Positions 35,633-45,800 of a DNA stretch of 64,000 nt are shown here, in pieces. How positions within the stretch are numbered: the stretch's first letter is position 1; every line of letters begins with the position of its first letter. A program made the position numbers and the translations under genes. The stretch covers positions 186,001-250,000 of the forward strand of contig JAWKTZ010000012.1 of assembly GCA_041398845.1 (NCBI GenBank), given 5' to 3'. This DNA comes from Fuerstiella sp041398845. GTDB lineage: Bacteria > Planctomycetota > Planctomycetia > Planctomycetales > Planctomycetaceae. The notes below the pieces were generated by a model. It was not told where the DNA came from. It saw only the letters and a list, made by a program, of their open reading frames with translations, and searched no databases.

Positions 35633-38575
35633 CTAAGTTTCATCGAGGGAGCGAAACAACGCACGTCTGCCTTCAATCATCGTTCCGCGCAGATTCACGG
35701 GAAGCCCCGTCAGCTCGTCCACGCGTCCCGATGGCCAGATGACTTTCAGTCTCTGAACGGTTTCATCCGATCCCAATCCAAATGTCAGCACTCGCTGATT
35801 ACTCACCTGAAAACCGTCACCGGCGGTCAGTTGTCGTGTCAGTGTGAGATTGTCGGTCTGGACCTCGACAATGGCTCCGATGGCATCGCGGCTGGAGTCG
35901 GTCCCTCGCAACGTGATAACAAGAAAGTTTCCACAGGCCTGTGTGGTGTTCTCAAGCAAGGCAACCGGCACGTCAAGATGTGAAACGACAAAGTCCTCTT
36001 TGCCATCGGCATTCCAGTCCAGTCGAGCCAGAGCACGCCCGAGAACCCGGGCTTTGAAGTAAGGGCCGAGCGTTTCGGAGTACATTTCGCGAAATCCCGC
36101 TGATCCCTGATTGACAAAGAACTGTGGTTGCATTTGGTAATCGGTTCGCCCGTCCTGAGTGAAGTCGTCGATGTGACCGTTGGCGACGACGAGGTCCTGT
36201 CGCCCGTCAAGATCTGCGTCCAGAAACTGCGTTCCGAATCCCAGCCTGGAAAGACCGGGCTGCCTGAGCTGTTGGCGAAGCGTGATGTCTTCAAAAGACC
36301 CGCCTTGAAGCTGACGGTACAAAGTGTTCGGTTCCCCGTGAAAATTCGTGACAAACAAATCCAGCGCACCATCTCCGTCTGCGTCGCCGGCAGCAACACC
36401 CATACAGGCCTGAGCTGTGCCTTCGCCATTCAGAGCCAGTCCGGAAACCAACGCCATTTCCTGAAATCGCGGGGCTCCGTCTGCCGCATTGCCCTGATTT
36501 CTGAAGTAGAAGTTTGGCACCGTGTCGTTGGCGACAAACACGTCCAGTCCGCGTGACGGTCCGAACGAGGCGACGACAACTCCCAGGCTCTTGCCGTCTT
36601 CGATGTCGATTCCGGACGTTTCAGTGACATCCTGAAACTGTTCGTTCCCCAGATTCCAAAGCAGTCGATTGCGGGCCGCCGGAAAATGCTGCGGCAGACA
36701 GACGCGATCATTCTGAGGTCCGCAGGTGCGGGAAAACACATCATTGCCCTCAAGATAGTTGACGACGAAGATTTCCGGATGTCCGTCTCCGGAAACGTCG
36801 GCGACGGCACAACTTGTTGTCCAGTCGGAACCTTCGAAACCAGCTCGCTGACTGATGTCCTGAAAGGTGCCGTCGCCGTTATTGCGGAACAATCGGTTCT
36901 GGCCGATGTTGCCCACCACGATGTCCGCAAAGCCGTCGGAATCCACGTCGCCAGCCGAAACACCCTGGCCAAAGCCGTCATCGAAAATCCCGCACTCACC
37001 GGTCACGTCCACAAATCGTCCCGATGGCGTGCCTAAAAACAGGCGATCGGAATATTCAGCGGCTAAGGTTTGATCCTGCCACGGCCTTCCCTGAGAAAAA
37101 TACAGATCCGGTCTTTCATCACCGTTGACGTCAAGGACGGCGATGCCACCACCCATCACTTCGTACATGTGTCGCGTCCCGTGAGCCACGTTCGACGAGC
37201 CGTTGAAATACTGAAAGTCGATTCCCGCTGATACGGCTCGATCCACAAATGAGATCCCGTCTGCTGTGTCGCGAATCGGAGCGGCCGATTCAGGCTTCAC
37301 GTCGAAGTCGATCGTGTCGAATGCGGGCAGACCACGATAGTCGCATGTGTTCACCGGATTTTTTTCAGGATGAGTTCGCTGTAAAGGAAGAGACGGCATT
37401 TTCGGCGTCAGGCGGGATTCCATCTGCTGAGCCCAATCGGAGGGTGCTCGGCGAGCGACGGCGATCCGCGTCCACGCCTGTGCCTCCCAGTAATTTCCCA
37501 GCGATTCCGCCAGTTCCGCAGCTCGCTGAGTTTCCTTCAGTTCCCCGGCGGTGTCAGCCGCCTTCACCGTGTTCACGAAGCTTTGAAGCGTCGCAGCCCG
37601 TTCGAAAAATGGCAGGGCGGCATCCTTCTGTCCCAGCGACTCAAGGATTGTCCCGGCCTGATAAAGACCATCGGAGTGATTCGCATCTCTCTGCACCGCT
37701 TCGCAAAAGCAGCGCAATGCGGCTTCGGAATGCCCTCGCTGCAATGCCCATTTCCCGCGCAGGACCCAGATTCCCGGGTGACTGTCGGCCGAAGGAGGCA
37801 AACGTCGCAGCCAGTCTGTCATTCGCGACTGGTCGTCAAGATGCAGGTATTGGGTACCCAGCAAGACCTGAGCCTGTACAAGGTCAGGATTGATCTCCAC
37901 GGCCCGTGTGAGCCGACGGATTGCTTCGTCATGCTGTGCGTCTTCGACAGCCAGTCGCGCGACCGCCAGGAGTGCCAGTGGATCATCGGGAGAAGCCTGT
38001 CCCATTTGTTCGGCAAGTTCCGGATTCAGCAGTGCTTTCTCACCGAGAGCCAGCACAAGCAGATCCATGATCGTGAACCGGCTTCGGCGAAACGCCGACA
38101 GTCGTACGGGAATCTGTCGCCACCACTGTCCGGTCACACCCAGGAGGACGGCGAGGTGATCATTGGCTTCGATGTGAGAGCCATCAGTTTGCAGTGCCTG
38201 TCGATAAAATGCTTCGGCGTCAACAGGTCGATAGAGTCGAAAAAAGGCGATGTCGCCGGCGAGGCTGGCCGCTCCCACGGCTTCCGGTGAATTCCCCTGG
38301 GCGACGTCTGACAACAGCTCGATGGCGTCGTGCGGACGATTCCGGATCTCCATGCACCGCGCTGCGACGATGCGAGCTCGAGGGTTGTCAGGCTGCCGCT
38401 GCAGAGCCTCTGTTGCCAGGCGTTGAGCTGTCCGATAATCGCCGGCCGCCACCGCTTCTTCGGCATTCGTCAGAAGCTCAGCCGGGAGCGAAGATGTCGC
38501 TGACTGCGGTCGCATCACGACGCCAAGCAGCAGGAGCAACAACAGACTCGTGCCAACGATGTACACTGGCCGCAT
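35633..38575 (-). CDS. CRTAC1-type protein with TPR, FG-GAP/VCBS repeats and ASPIC/UnbV domain (copy 2)
   Basis: 980 residues, paralogue of the protein at 32554-35523, upstream of it on the same strand. A TM/signal segment (about 4-22, IVGTSLLLLLLLGVVM) is followed by TPRs to about residue 400. FG-GAP repeats follow (DVNGDERPDLYFSQG, DVDSDGFADIVVGN, DADGDGALDLFVTN, DADLDGRQDLVVAN), and then a C-terminal ASPIC/UnbV domain (TAGDGFQVSNQRVLTFGL, WPSGRVDEL). The same domain order and similar length point to duplication. The greatest similarity is in the propeller, and the TPR parts have drifted. The two may be a ligand/receptor or partner pair. Confidence 0.88.
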   Translation of the reverse strand: MRPVYIVGTSLLLLLLLGVVMRPQSATSSLPAELLTNAEEAVAAGDYRTAQRLATEALQRQPDNPRARIVAARCMEIRNRPHDAIELLSDVAQGNSPEAVGAASLAGDIAFFRLYRPVDAEAFYRQALQTDGSHIEANDHLAVLLGVTGQWWRQIPVRLSAFRRSRFTIMDLLVLALGEKALLNPELAEQMGQASPDDPLALLAVARLAVEDAQHDEAIRRLTRAVEINPDLVQAQVLLGTQYLHLDDQSRMTDWLRRLPPSADSHPGIWVLRGKWALQRGHSEAALRCFCEAVQRDANHSDGLYQAGTILESLGQKDAALPFFERAATLQSFVNTVKAADTAGELKETQRAAELAESLGNYWEAQAWTRIAVARRAPSDWAQQMESRLTPKMPSLPLQRTHPEKNPVNTCDYRGLPAFDTIDFDVKPESAAPIRDTADGISFVDRAVSAGIDFQYFNGSSNVAHGTRHMYEVMGGGIAVLDVNGDERPDLYFSQGRPWQDQTLAAEYSDRLFLGTPSGRFVDVTGECGIFDDGFGQGVSAGDVDSDGFADIVVGNIGQNRLFRNNGDGTFQDISQRAGFEGSDWTTSCAVADVSGDGHPEIFVVNYLEGNDVFSRTCGPQNDRVCLPQHFPAARNRLLWNLGNEQFQDVTETSGIDIEDGKSLGVVVASFGPSRGLDVFVANDTVPNFYFRNQGNAADGAPRFQEMALVSGLALNGEGTAQACMGVAAGDADGDGALDLFVTNFHGEPNTLYRQLQGGSFEDITLRQQLRQPGLSRLGFGTQFLDADLDGRQDLVVANGHIDDFTQDGRTDYQMQPQFFVNQGSAGFREMYSETLGPYFKARVLGRALARLDWNADGKEDFVVSHLDVPVALLENTTQACGNFLVITLRGTDSSRDAIGAIVEVQTDNLTLTRQLTAGDGFQVSNQRVLTFGLGSDETVQRLKVIWPSGRVDELTGLPVNLRGTMIEGRRALFRSLDET

Positions 38576-38700
38576 CCGGGTCCTCCATCAGAAATCAGAG
38601 TGGGAGGTGAAAGCCATGAGTCCGGGATGACGGTCAGGCTGATCAGACGAATGGCCGGGTCGTCGATGATCCCGGCCGGATCGTGATCGAGATGCAGCGA

Positions 38701-39135
38701 TTATGGGCCGGTCTTTTTCAATTCGAATGTAAACGAATTTGGCCCTTCCTTCACTTCCGCAACAATGCCGGATGTTTCTCCGTTACGGTAGCTTTGATGG
38801 AGTTCAGTGTTCTTATTCGCTGCGGCATCCACCGCCGGATCGTCCGGTGGCGGTGCTTCCGGCATCGGAAACGACACCTGATAAGTTCCCACGGGGACAG
38901 GCACCGCGAACTTGAAGGTCCCCCCGGGGCTCAATTCACCTCCGCCGGTATTGCCGGTGGTCTTGTCGTATAACGCCACAGAACCGACCGCGAACGGTTC
39001 GCCATCCAGTGTCACCTTTCCTTCGACTTCTCCTGTGGGGCCGATCTCCTTGCCGCCACCACCGCAGCCCGGCAGCAGGACCAGCAACAGGCAGAATGTT
39101 GGCAGGACAAACGTGATTCGAGCACAACGCATCAT
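38701..39135 (-). CDS. Small lipoprotein with carboxypeptidase-regulatory-like fold
   Basis: 144 residues from the ATG at 39135 (GGAAAG upstream); the second codon is also ATG. Lipobox LLPGC with Cys24 as the acylated residue. The mature part is GEVEGKVTLDGEPFAVGSV, then a beta-sandwich with PVPVGTYQVSFPMPE, typical of the CarboxypepD_reg-like proteins that are abundant in planctomycetes next to DUF1559 genes. Function unknown. It follows the DUF1559 gene on the same strand, which supports joint expression. Confidence 0.8.
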   Translation of the reverse strand: MMRCARITFVLPTFCLLLVLLPGCGGGGKEIGPTGEVEGKVTLDGEPFAVGSVALYDKTTGNTGGGELSPGGTFKFAVPVPVGTYQVSFPMPEAPPPDDPAVDAAANKNTELHQSYRNGETSGIVAEVKEGPNSFTFELKKTGP

Positions 39136-39258
39136 AGTTGACTTTCCAGTGGTTGAATTGAATCCGGATCTCTCTGAGATCGCTGGAACCATTTTTCAGA
39201 AACAGCCGGCTGGTTTGAAACCAACCGGCGTCAGAAACAATATTCAGAGCCAGCAATC

Positions 39259-40287
39259 CTAAAACTCACCAATCGTCAGGCCGTCATTCATGGAACACAG
39301 CTTCTGAAGAGTGCTGAAATCCAGATTCTCGGAGATGAAGCGGATGCTGCCGTCGCCAAGCCCGACCTGGATGCCGCCCGTGTGATACGAATTGATGATC
39401 GTATTGAAGTCCCACGTATTGTCGGCCCCGGGGATGGATGCTGCCGTCACCGGGTTGGTTGTCCCCAAGCCGTGATTGATAGGATATCGCAGGCACGTCG
39501 TTCCCGCTCCCCAGTGTGGTCGACCAGTGTTGTCGGTGGCAATGCCGCCGGCCTGGCCGGACCAGCCGCCGTAATAGTTGCTGGACAGATTCTTGATGGT
39601 CCCCGCCACGTTAACGTCTGCCGACTGCTCGGCAATCATGATTGTGTTGGATGTCCCGTCGAGCACATCGCGGATCTTTCCGTTACGGTTCACTCCAAGC
39701 ATGCCGTTCCCGCGCACAAGCCCACCGTAGTCCGTGACTACGTCAGATCCTCGAGGAACGCCCAGCGAGCCTGAGACGCCGACGTAATGATGAGTCTGCC
39801 CCTTCTGTGGGTTGTTCACAACGGTCGTGTCGTTGCGATCGAGCGGGCTGGAGGGACAGGCGAACATTGCGATTGTCAGGCCGGCAAAGACTTCAGCGCC
39901 GCCAGCGTAGGCAGCATAATTTGTGCTACCCCCAAAGCTATAGGCACCGCTCCAGTTGATCTGATTGTAAACGGGGGCCTGATCGACATACGGAAGAAGA
40001 TGCACTCGCCAGTTGCCGCCACAACAGTGTGACGCCGCTCGGCCCTGACCGTTGATGGATTGTCCCTGAGAAAATGTCGTGTGGACGTCGTGGTAATTGT
40101 GCAGGCCCAGCAGAATCTGTTTCAGATTGTTTTTGCACTGCGTTCGCCGTGCCGCCTCGCGAGCCTGCTGCACAGCAGGCAGTAAAAGAGCAATGAGAAT
40201 CGCGATGATGGCAATGACGACCAATAACTCAATCAGCGTAAACCCGCGCTGACGTCGAACTCGGGATGTTGAGAAGAACCGGAGCAT
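39259..40287 (-). CDS. DUF1559 prepilin-like protein
   Basis: 342 residues. A type IV prepilin N-terminus (RGFTLIELLVVIAIIAILIA) has cleavage expected after Gly15 and Glu20 at position +5 of the mature protein. The H-X9-DG motif is near the C-terminus (HTGGIQVGLGDGSIRF), followed by a strand-rich region. It is the hallmark of a family greatly expanded in planctomycetes and secreted by a type II/IV-pilus-like system. It could be a client of the gsp cluster at 59-64 kb (inference). The 800-bp region upstream is described separately. Confidence 0.9.
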   Translation of the reverse strand: MLRFFSTSRVRRQRGFTLIELLVVIAIIAILIALLLPAVQQAREAARRTQCKNNLKQILLGLHNYHDVHTTFSQGQSINGQGRAASHCCGGNWRVHLLPYVDQAPVYNQINWSGAYSFGGSTNYAAYAGGAEVFAGLTIAMFACPSSPLDRNDTTVVNNPQKGQTHHYVGVSGSLGVPRGSDVVTDYGGLVRGNGMLGVNRNGKIRDVLDGTSNTIMIAEQSADVNVAGTIKNLSSNYYGGWSGQAGGIATDNTGRPHWGAGTTCLRYPINHGLGTTNPVTAASIPGADNTWDFNTIINSYHTGGIQVGLGDGSIRFISENLDFSTLQKLCSMNDGLTIGEF

Positions 40288-41090
40288 AATGACACCTCTG
40301 AAACTGTAAGGAGGGAAGAAAATATGTAAAAGAAATCAATGTGGCGTTCGCTCAGGAAACACTTTCCAATCTCCCGACTATGCTGCCACACGTTTCGTTG
40401 ATTGGTCACCCTCGATCGCGAACATAACCCAAGCCGTTAAAAAACACAACTCAATTCCAGGAAAGAGTGGTTGCGGGACGGCATCGTTGACACGAAACCG
40501 ATCTTCGCGATTCACCCGATCGTTCAATGTGTAACCGACCGTTGAAGTGATCGATCAATTGCTGATGTAGCAAGAGCCATGCCATGGTGGCTATTGAGAC
40601 CAAAGATGCTTACGGGCATTCGCCGATGTGCAGCTCCGCTTCCGTCCAACGGCACTCGTGTTGGAAGCCACAGTCCGATTGGGACTCTGGCACGAGAACG
40701 ACGACGCCAGGATTTGTAAATTACTGCCCACATGCGTCGCAGAACTGCGACACAATCCAGCACAACGCCAGTGGCCTGGGGCAGCTATAATTCGGGTTGG
40801 TCCGTAGTGGGATTCGCCAGAATTCCCTGAGTGAAAGGAATTCTGGCCAATTCCACTACCCTGTGAAAGGAATTCTGGCGAGTCCCTCGTGGTTCACGTG
40901 CCGACTGTTGGAAAGAAGTATGAGCCATCCTGTCGGCGTTCCGCCAACGTGACCAGGAAGTCGATGTCACAACCGAACGCTGGCCTGCATGGCTTTGAAT
41001 CGGTTATGATGGTTGTCAGTCAACGCGGAGCGTGCGTACACCGTGGCTGCTCTGCTGTTCTGAGACCTGCACACCGTTCGGAGCAACCAC
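40288..41090. other. Intergenic, 803 bp, with a family A palindrome
   Basis: GTAGTGGGATTCGCCAGAAT at 40803 pairs with GGAATTCTGGCCAATTCCAC ending at 40859. This is the longest-armed family A copy (about 23 bases). A partial additional copy of the right arm (GAAAGGAATTCTGGCGAG) follows at 40865-40882. The region upstream of 40803 contains no gene, and the DUF1559 promoter is expected within its first 150 bases. Confidence 0.7.
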
Positions 41091-42437
41091 ATGTTCATTC
41101 GTCACAGCGTTCTGCTGATCCTTGCCTGCGCCGTCTGTACCACTCAACTGTCGGCGGAAGAAAAGAAAACTCGCGATCAGCTCGTTCAGGAGGATCGGGA
41201 ACGTGTGACGGCCGACGGATTCTGGATCTACAACGATCTGCCTGCGGCCTTTGCCAAAGCGAAGGAAACGGGAAAGCCTCTGCTGGTGGGCTTTCGCTGC
41301 ATTCCCTGTGAAGAATGCGTCAAGCTGGATGACAATCTGGTCAACACCGACCCCGTCATTCGACCGCTGCTGGAAAAGTTTGTGTGCGTGCGAGTTGTTT
41401 CGACCAATGGCCTGGATCTGTCGCTGTTTCAGTACGATACCGATCAGTCGTTTGCCATGTTTATGCTGAATGCGGATCGCACGATCTATGGTCGCTTCGG
41501 CACGCGTTCTCATCGCACCGAATGGTACGGTGATGTCAGTCTTCCCGGACTGGCCAAGGCTCTGGAAGGTGCTCTGGAACTGCACGCGAACTACGATCAG
41601 GTGAAGACCAGTCTTGCTGCCAAGACAGGTGCTCCGCTGGAATTCGCCAGTCCGGAAAAGTATCCGACTCTGGGCGAACGGTACACCGACCGCCTGGATT
41701 ACAGCAACAACGTGGCGAAGACATGCATCCACTGTCACCAGATCGGCGATGCTCGCCGGGACTACTATCGAGCTCAGAACAAGCCCATTCCCGAACGCCT
41801 GTTGTTCCCGTATCCGCATCCCCGGTCGGTGGGTTTGATTCTGGATCCGAACGAACGAGCGACTGTGAAATCTGTCGTACCGAATTCCTTTGCGGCAGAA
41901 GCCGGATTTCGAGCGGGTGATCGGATTCAGTCACTCAATGGCCAGCCGCTGTTGTCCATGGCGGACGTGCAGTGGGTTCTGGATCAGGCAGACCCCGCCG
42001 GAGCAACACTCACCGCCTCGGTGCTGCGCGGCGACGCGGCGGCGCCGCAACAGATGTCATGGACGCTGCCTTCGGGCTGGCGTCACAAGGATGACATCGA
42101 CTGGCGAGCATCGTCCTGGGGTTTGCGACGAATGGTCACCGGCGGCATGAAGCTGGATGCGTTGACTGCGGAAGAACGCGCCGACCTGAGGATCGACGAC
42201 CGTCAAATGGCACTGCGAGTTCAGCATGTTGGAATGTACGGCAAACATGCCGTTGCCAAAAACGCGGGCGTCAAGAAGGGCGATGTGCTGGTGTCGTATG
42301 GATCACAGGATGACCTGATGACGTCGGGAGCTGTCCTTGCCTGGGGAATTCAGCACACGACTCCCGGCGAAGACCTGCCCATCACGTTGCTGCGCAACGG
42401 CAAACCGGTCAAACTTAAGATCAGAATGCAGGAATAA
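41091..42437 (+). CDS. Trx7/PDZ protein with CxxCH heme-like motif
   Basis: 448 residues. Signal peptide at about 1-22. The thioredoxin-like domain (about 45-165) carries C70-I-P-C73-E-E-C76, the position where relatives have Cys or selenocysteine. After a linker, TCIHCHQIGDAR contains C212-I-H-C215-H216, which matches a c-type heme-binding CxxCH. Two PDZ-like regions follow: about 245-320 (VVPNSFAAEAGFRAGDRIQSLNG) and 365-445 (AVAKNAGVKKGDVLVSYG). The protein is periplasmic, and a redox role with substrate recognition by PDZ is inferred. Cys replaces Sec in this copy. Confidence 0.8.
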   Translation: MFIRHSVLLILACAVCTTQLSAEEKKTRDQLVQEDRERVTADGFWIYNDLPAAFAKAKETGKPLLVGFRCIPCEECVKLDDNLVNTDPVIRPLLEKFVCVRVVSTNGLDLSLFQYDTDQSFAMFMLNADRTIYGRFGTRSHRTEWYGDVSLPGLAKALEGALELHANYDQVKTSLAAKTGAPLEFASPEKYPTLGERYTDRLDYSNNVAKTCIHCHQIGDARRDYYRAQNKPIPERLLFPYPHPRSVGLILDPNERATVKSVVPNSFAAEAGFRAGDRIQSLNGQPLLSMADVQWVLDQADPAGATLTASVLRGDAAAPQQMSWTLPSGWRHKDDIDWRASSWGLRRMVTGGMKLDALTAEERADLRIDDRQMALRVQHVGMYGKHAVAKNAGVKKGDVLVSYGSQDDLMTSGAVLAWGIQHTTPGEDLPITLLRNGKPVKLKIRMQE

Positions 42438-42484
42438 CTGGTCTTGCGCGCGTTTTGTCGTTCGCCACTTTTGTCCGTTTTCCT

Positions 42485-42650
42485 CCGGGCTTGCTCCGGT
42501 GGGAACACAACTGGTGACCTACATCGCCTGACAAGGCGCGCCCCTTCAATCGCGTGGAATCGCTTCGCGATTTTACGCGATTGAGGGTAGATGAGAGGGT
42601 TGCGTCGTCCATTAGCCTACCAGTTGTTGCCCCAACCGGGACAAGCCCGG
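42485..42650. repeat. Family G inverted repeat with inner hairpin
   Basis: CCGGGCTTGCTCCGGTGGGA at 42485 (arm to 42515) pairs with the arm 42619-42650, about 27 of 31 positions. Inside it is a second palindrome, 42546-42586, with stems CAATCGCGT...ACGCGATTG and AATCGC/GCGATT around TTCG. It fills most of the 460-bp gap between the Trx7/PDZ gene and the giant surface protein; nothing else was recognised in that gap. Confidence 0.75.
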
Positions 42651-42897
42651 TGGAAACAAATCAGCGCAGGCTAAACTCATGCCAATACCAATTTTTTGCC
42701 ACGCCCAGGGCAATCCTCAAAAGCAGCACACTCCGCAACGACAGAACAGGCAGTTTTTGCCGGTTTGGGAATTGGCAAAGTCTGAGCAGTTTGCGTAACT
42801 GGTTAGATTTTTCCGGTCCGGACGTCGAAACTGCTGACACGGTGATCGCCGTTGAATTTCCCGGTCTGTTGCGCGAACTCTCTGAAAGCTGCGTTCC

Positions 42898-45800
42898 ATG
42901 AATTTTCGGTCTCTGTTTTTTGGCAAGCGAAGTACTCGACGGTTTCAGGCGCGAGCGGCGGTGGCTCGAACATCTCGGCCGGTGGCTCGCCTTGAACGAC
43001 TGGAACCGCGAACGCTGCTGGCCGGAGACGTGACGGTCGCCCTTCGACTTCAAAGTGCGGTGCTCACTGGTGACGCAGCCGACAATTCCATTCAGATTCT
43101 GGTCGCCGATGGCAACGTGGTGGCTCGCGGAATCGACGGAACCACCATCAACGGCAGCGCCGCTGACTTCGTCCTGGCCACGGGCACGTCCACTGTAGAA
43201 GGTTCGGTGATTGCTCATCTGGCAGCAGGAAATGACACCCTGTCGATTGACGGAGTCACCATTGGTGGAAGCGTCCACGTCAGCGGCGGACAGGGCAATG
43301 ACCGGCTGGGTCTGCTGAACAGTACGACCGTCGTCCACCATGTTGTGATGAGCGGCAATGTCGGCGACGACATCATCAGTCTGCAGGACGCCATCATCGG
43401 CCGAAATGCGAGTCTGCTCGGCGGATCCGGGAACGATGTGATTTCCGTCGCGTCAACACTTGTAGCTCGTCATTTGACCATCCTGGGCGGTGGCGGTAAC
43501 GATGACATCGTGGTGGATACGTCGCAGGCGGCGGGCAGAGCACATATTCGAGGTCAAAGCGGTGATGACGACATCGTGTTGATGGATTCCGAAGTCGGGA
43601 AGAACGTTGTGGTGACCGGCAATGCGGGCGACGATGTGATTGTGGTTGACACGTCAACAGGTGCCGGACACGGTCGCATTCTGGGTGGAATCGGCAACGA
43701 CAATGTCGCTATTCAGGGAGCCAGTTCTGTGGCTCGCCGTCTTGTGATGCGAGGTGGTCCCGGAGCTGACAATCTGGAGATGGACGATGCGGCCACGGCC
43801 GGAAAACTTCATGTTCGCCGTTTCTCAGGAGCAACCGTTGACGCCGCCGTGCTGGACGAACGCATCACCAGTTCCACCACCGGAGCATTGGCGGCGGCCG
43901 AAGCGGCCATCGCAGCGTTTGGTTCGCAGTTGATCCTGTCGGTGAATCAGTCGTCGTTTTCGGAAGCCGCCGGAAACGGTGCCGCCATTCTGACTGTGAC
44001 TCGCAGCAGTTCCAATACAGACAGCGACCTGACCGTGTCGCTGACCACATCGCCATCGGATCAGACCAAACTGACACTTGCTCAGAGCAGTGTGATTATT
44101 CCGGCAGGACAGACAACCGCGACGGTTGCCGTCGATGCGGTGAACAACAGTCTTCAGGACGCGGACACGGTTGTGACGGTCACCGCGACGGGCACGGGTT
44201 TCGGCAGTGATTCCGTCGACATCACCGTGACGAATGATGACGTCGATTCACTCACGCTCACCCCGGCTCAGACGCAGATCTTCGAAGACACCGGAAGCCC
44301 GACGACGACTGGAAACCCTCAGACAGTCGACGTCACGGTTGCTCGCACCGGAAGCGCGACGGCAGCATTGACCGTGAATCTCAGTACGCCGGACACAGAT
44401 CGTCTGACCGTACCGGCAACCGTGGTGATTCCGGCAGGACAGACGACGGCCACGTTCAGTGTCAGCACCATTGTGAACACTCAGGTCGACGCCGACAACA
44501 CGGTGGTCACCATCAACGCCACCGCAACAGGTCTCCCGACCGCCCAGACTCAGATCACGCTGGTCGACACCGATGCACCGACGCTGCTGGCCGAATTCGA
44601 TGCGCCAACGATCTCGGAAGACGGTTCTGCGACAAACGGCCAGGCCGTGTTTCGAGTGACTCGAAACACGGCAACAACGTCCGCTCTGGTGGTCAACCTC
44701 ACTGCGACGCCGGCGTCCGGAGTTCAGTTATCATCCAGTACCCTCACGATCCCTGCGGGGGCGGCGTCAGCAACAGTCACTGTGAGCGGTGTTGAAGATT
44801 CGATCGTCAACGGCGATCGCACCGTTTCAGTTACCGCCACGGCAACCGGCTTTGCCTCCGGCTCGGAAACCATCGTGGTCATTGACAACGACACTCCGGT
44901 GTTGAATCTGGCGGTGACCTCCGGCGGCACCGTGGCTGAAGATGCGGGAACAGGAGCCGTAACGGCAACCGTTTCCCGAAACACGTCCGACACATCCACG
45001 GCTCTGGTGGTTGCTCTGGCGATCACGGGGGATTCGCGGCTGACCGGACCGACCACGGTGACGATTCCTGTTGGGCAGACGTCTGCCAGCATCGCATTTG
45101 ATGTCGTCAACAACAACGTCGTGGAAGCCGTATCCACGGGAACAGCGACGATCACGGCGTCGTCTTCCAGCTTCACCAGTTCGTCGGCGACCGTGTCGAT
45201 CACCGACGACGATGTCGCCACCATCACGTTGACTCCGGCCGACGCCGACTACAATGAAAACGCGGGGGCCGGCGGAGCCAGCCTCACGCTGACACGCAAC
45301 ACGACCAACATCGCAGAAACGGTTTCGATTTCCTATTCCAACACATCGTTGGTGTCCGGCGATACCTCGGTGAGCTTCGCGGTGGGAGAATCGCAGAAAG
45401 TGGTCAATGTCGATGTGATTGACAACACATCACTGCAGGATAATCCGGATGTGATTGTCACGGCCAGCGCACCGGGGCACGCGACCGTTCAGGCAATCAT
45501 TGGCATCACCAACGACGACATGCTGACGCTGACCACAGATACGACGTCCAACGTGACTGTACAGTCGGTTCAGGCTCTGGTCACCAAAGACGACACCTTC
45601 ACCGTCACGGGAATGACGGCTCCCGGTGCGACGGTACAGATCGAAAGCGATGGCGATAACGCGTTTGACGATCAGTCCATTGTCGCCGCCAGTGATGGCA
45701 GTTACAGCCTTGATGTGCCGTTGACACACACCACTGCCAACGGGGGAGCCAACACGATTCAGGTGCGAGCTGTCGTTCCGGCGGAAGGCATGGAACAGAT

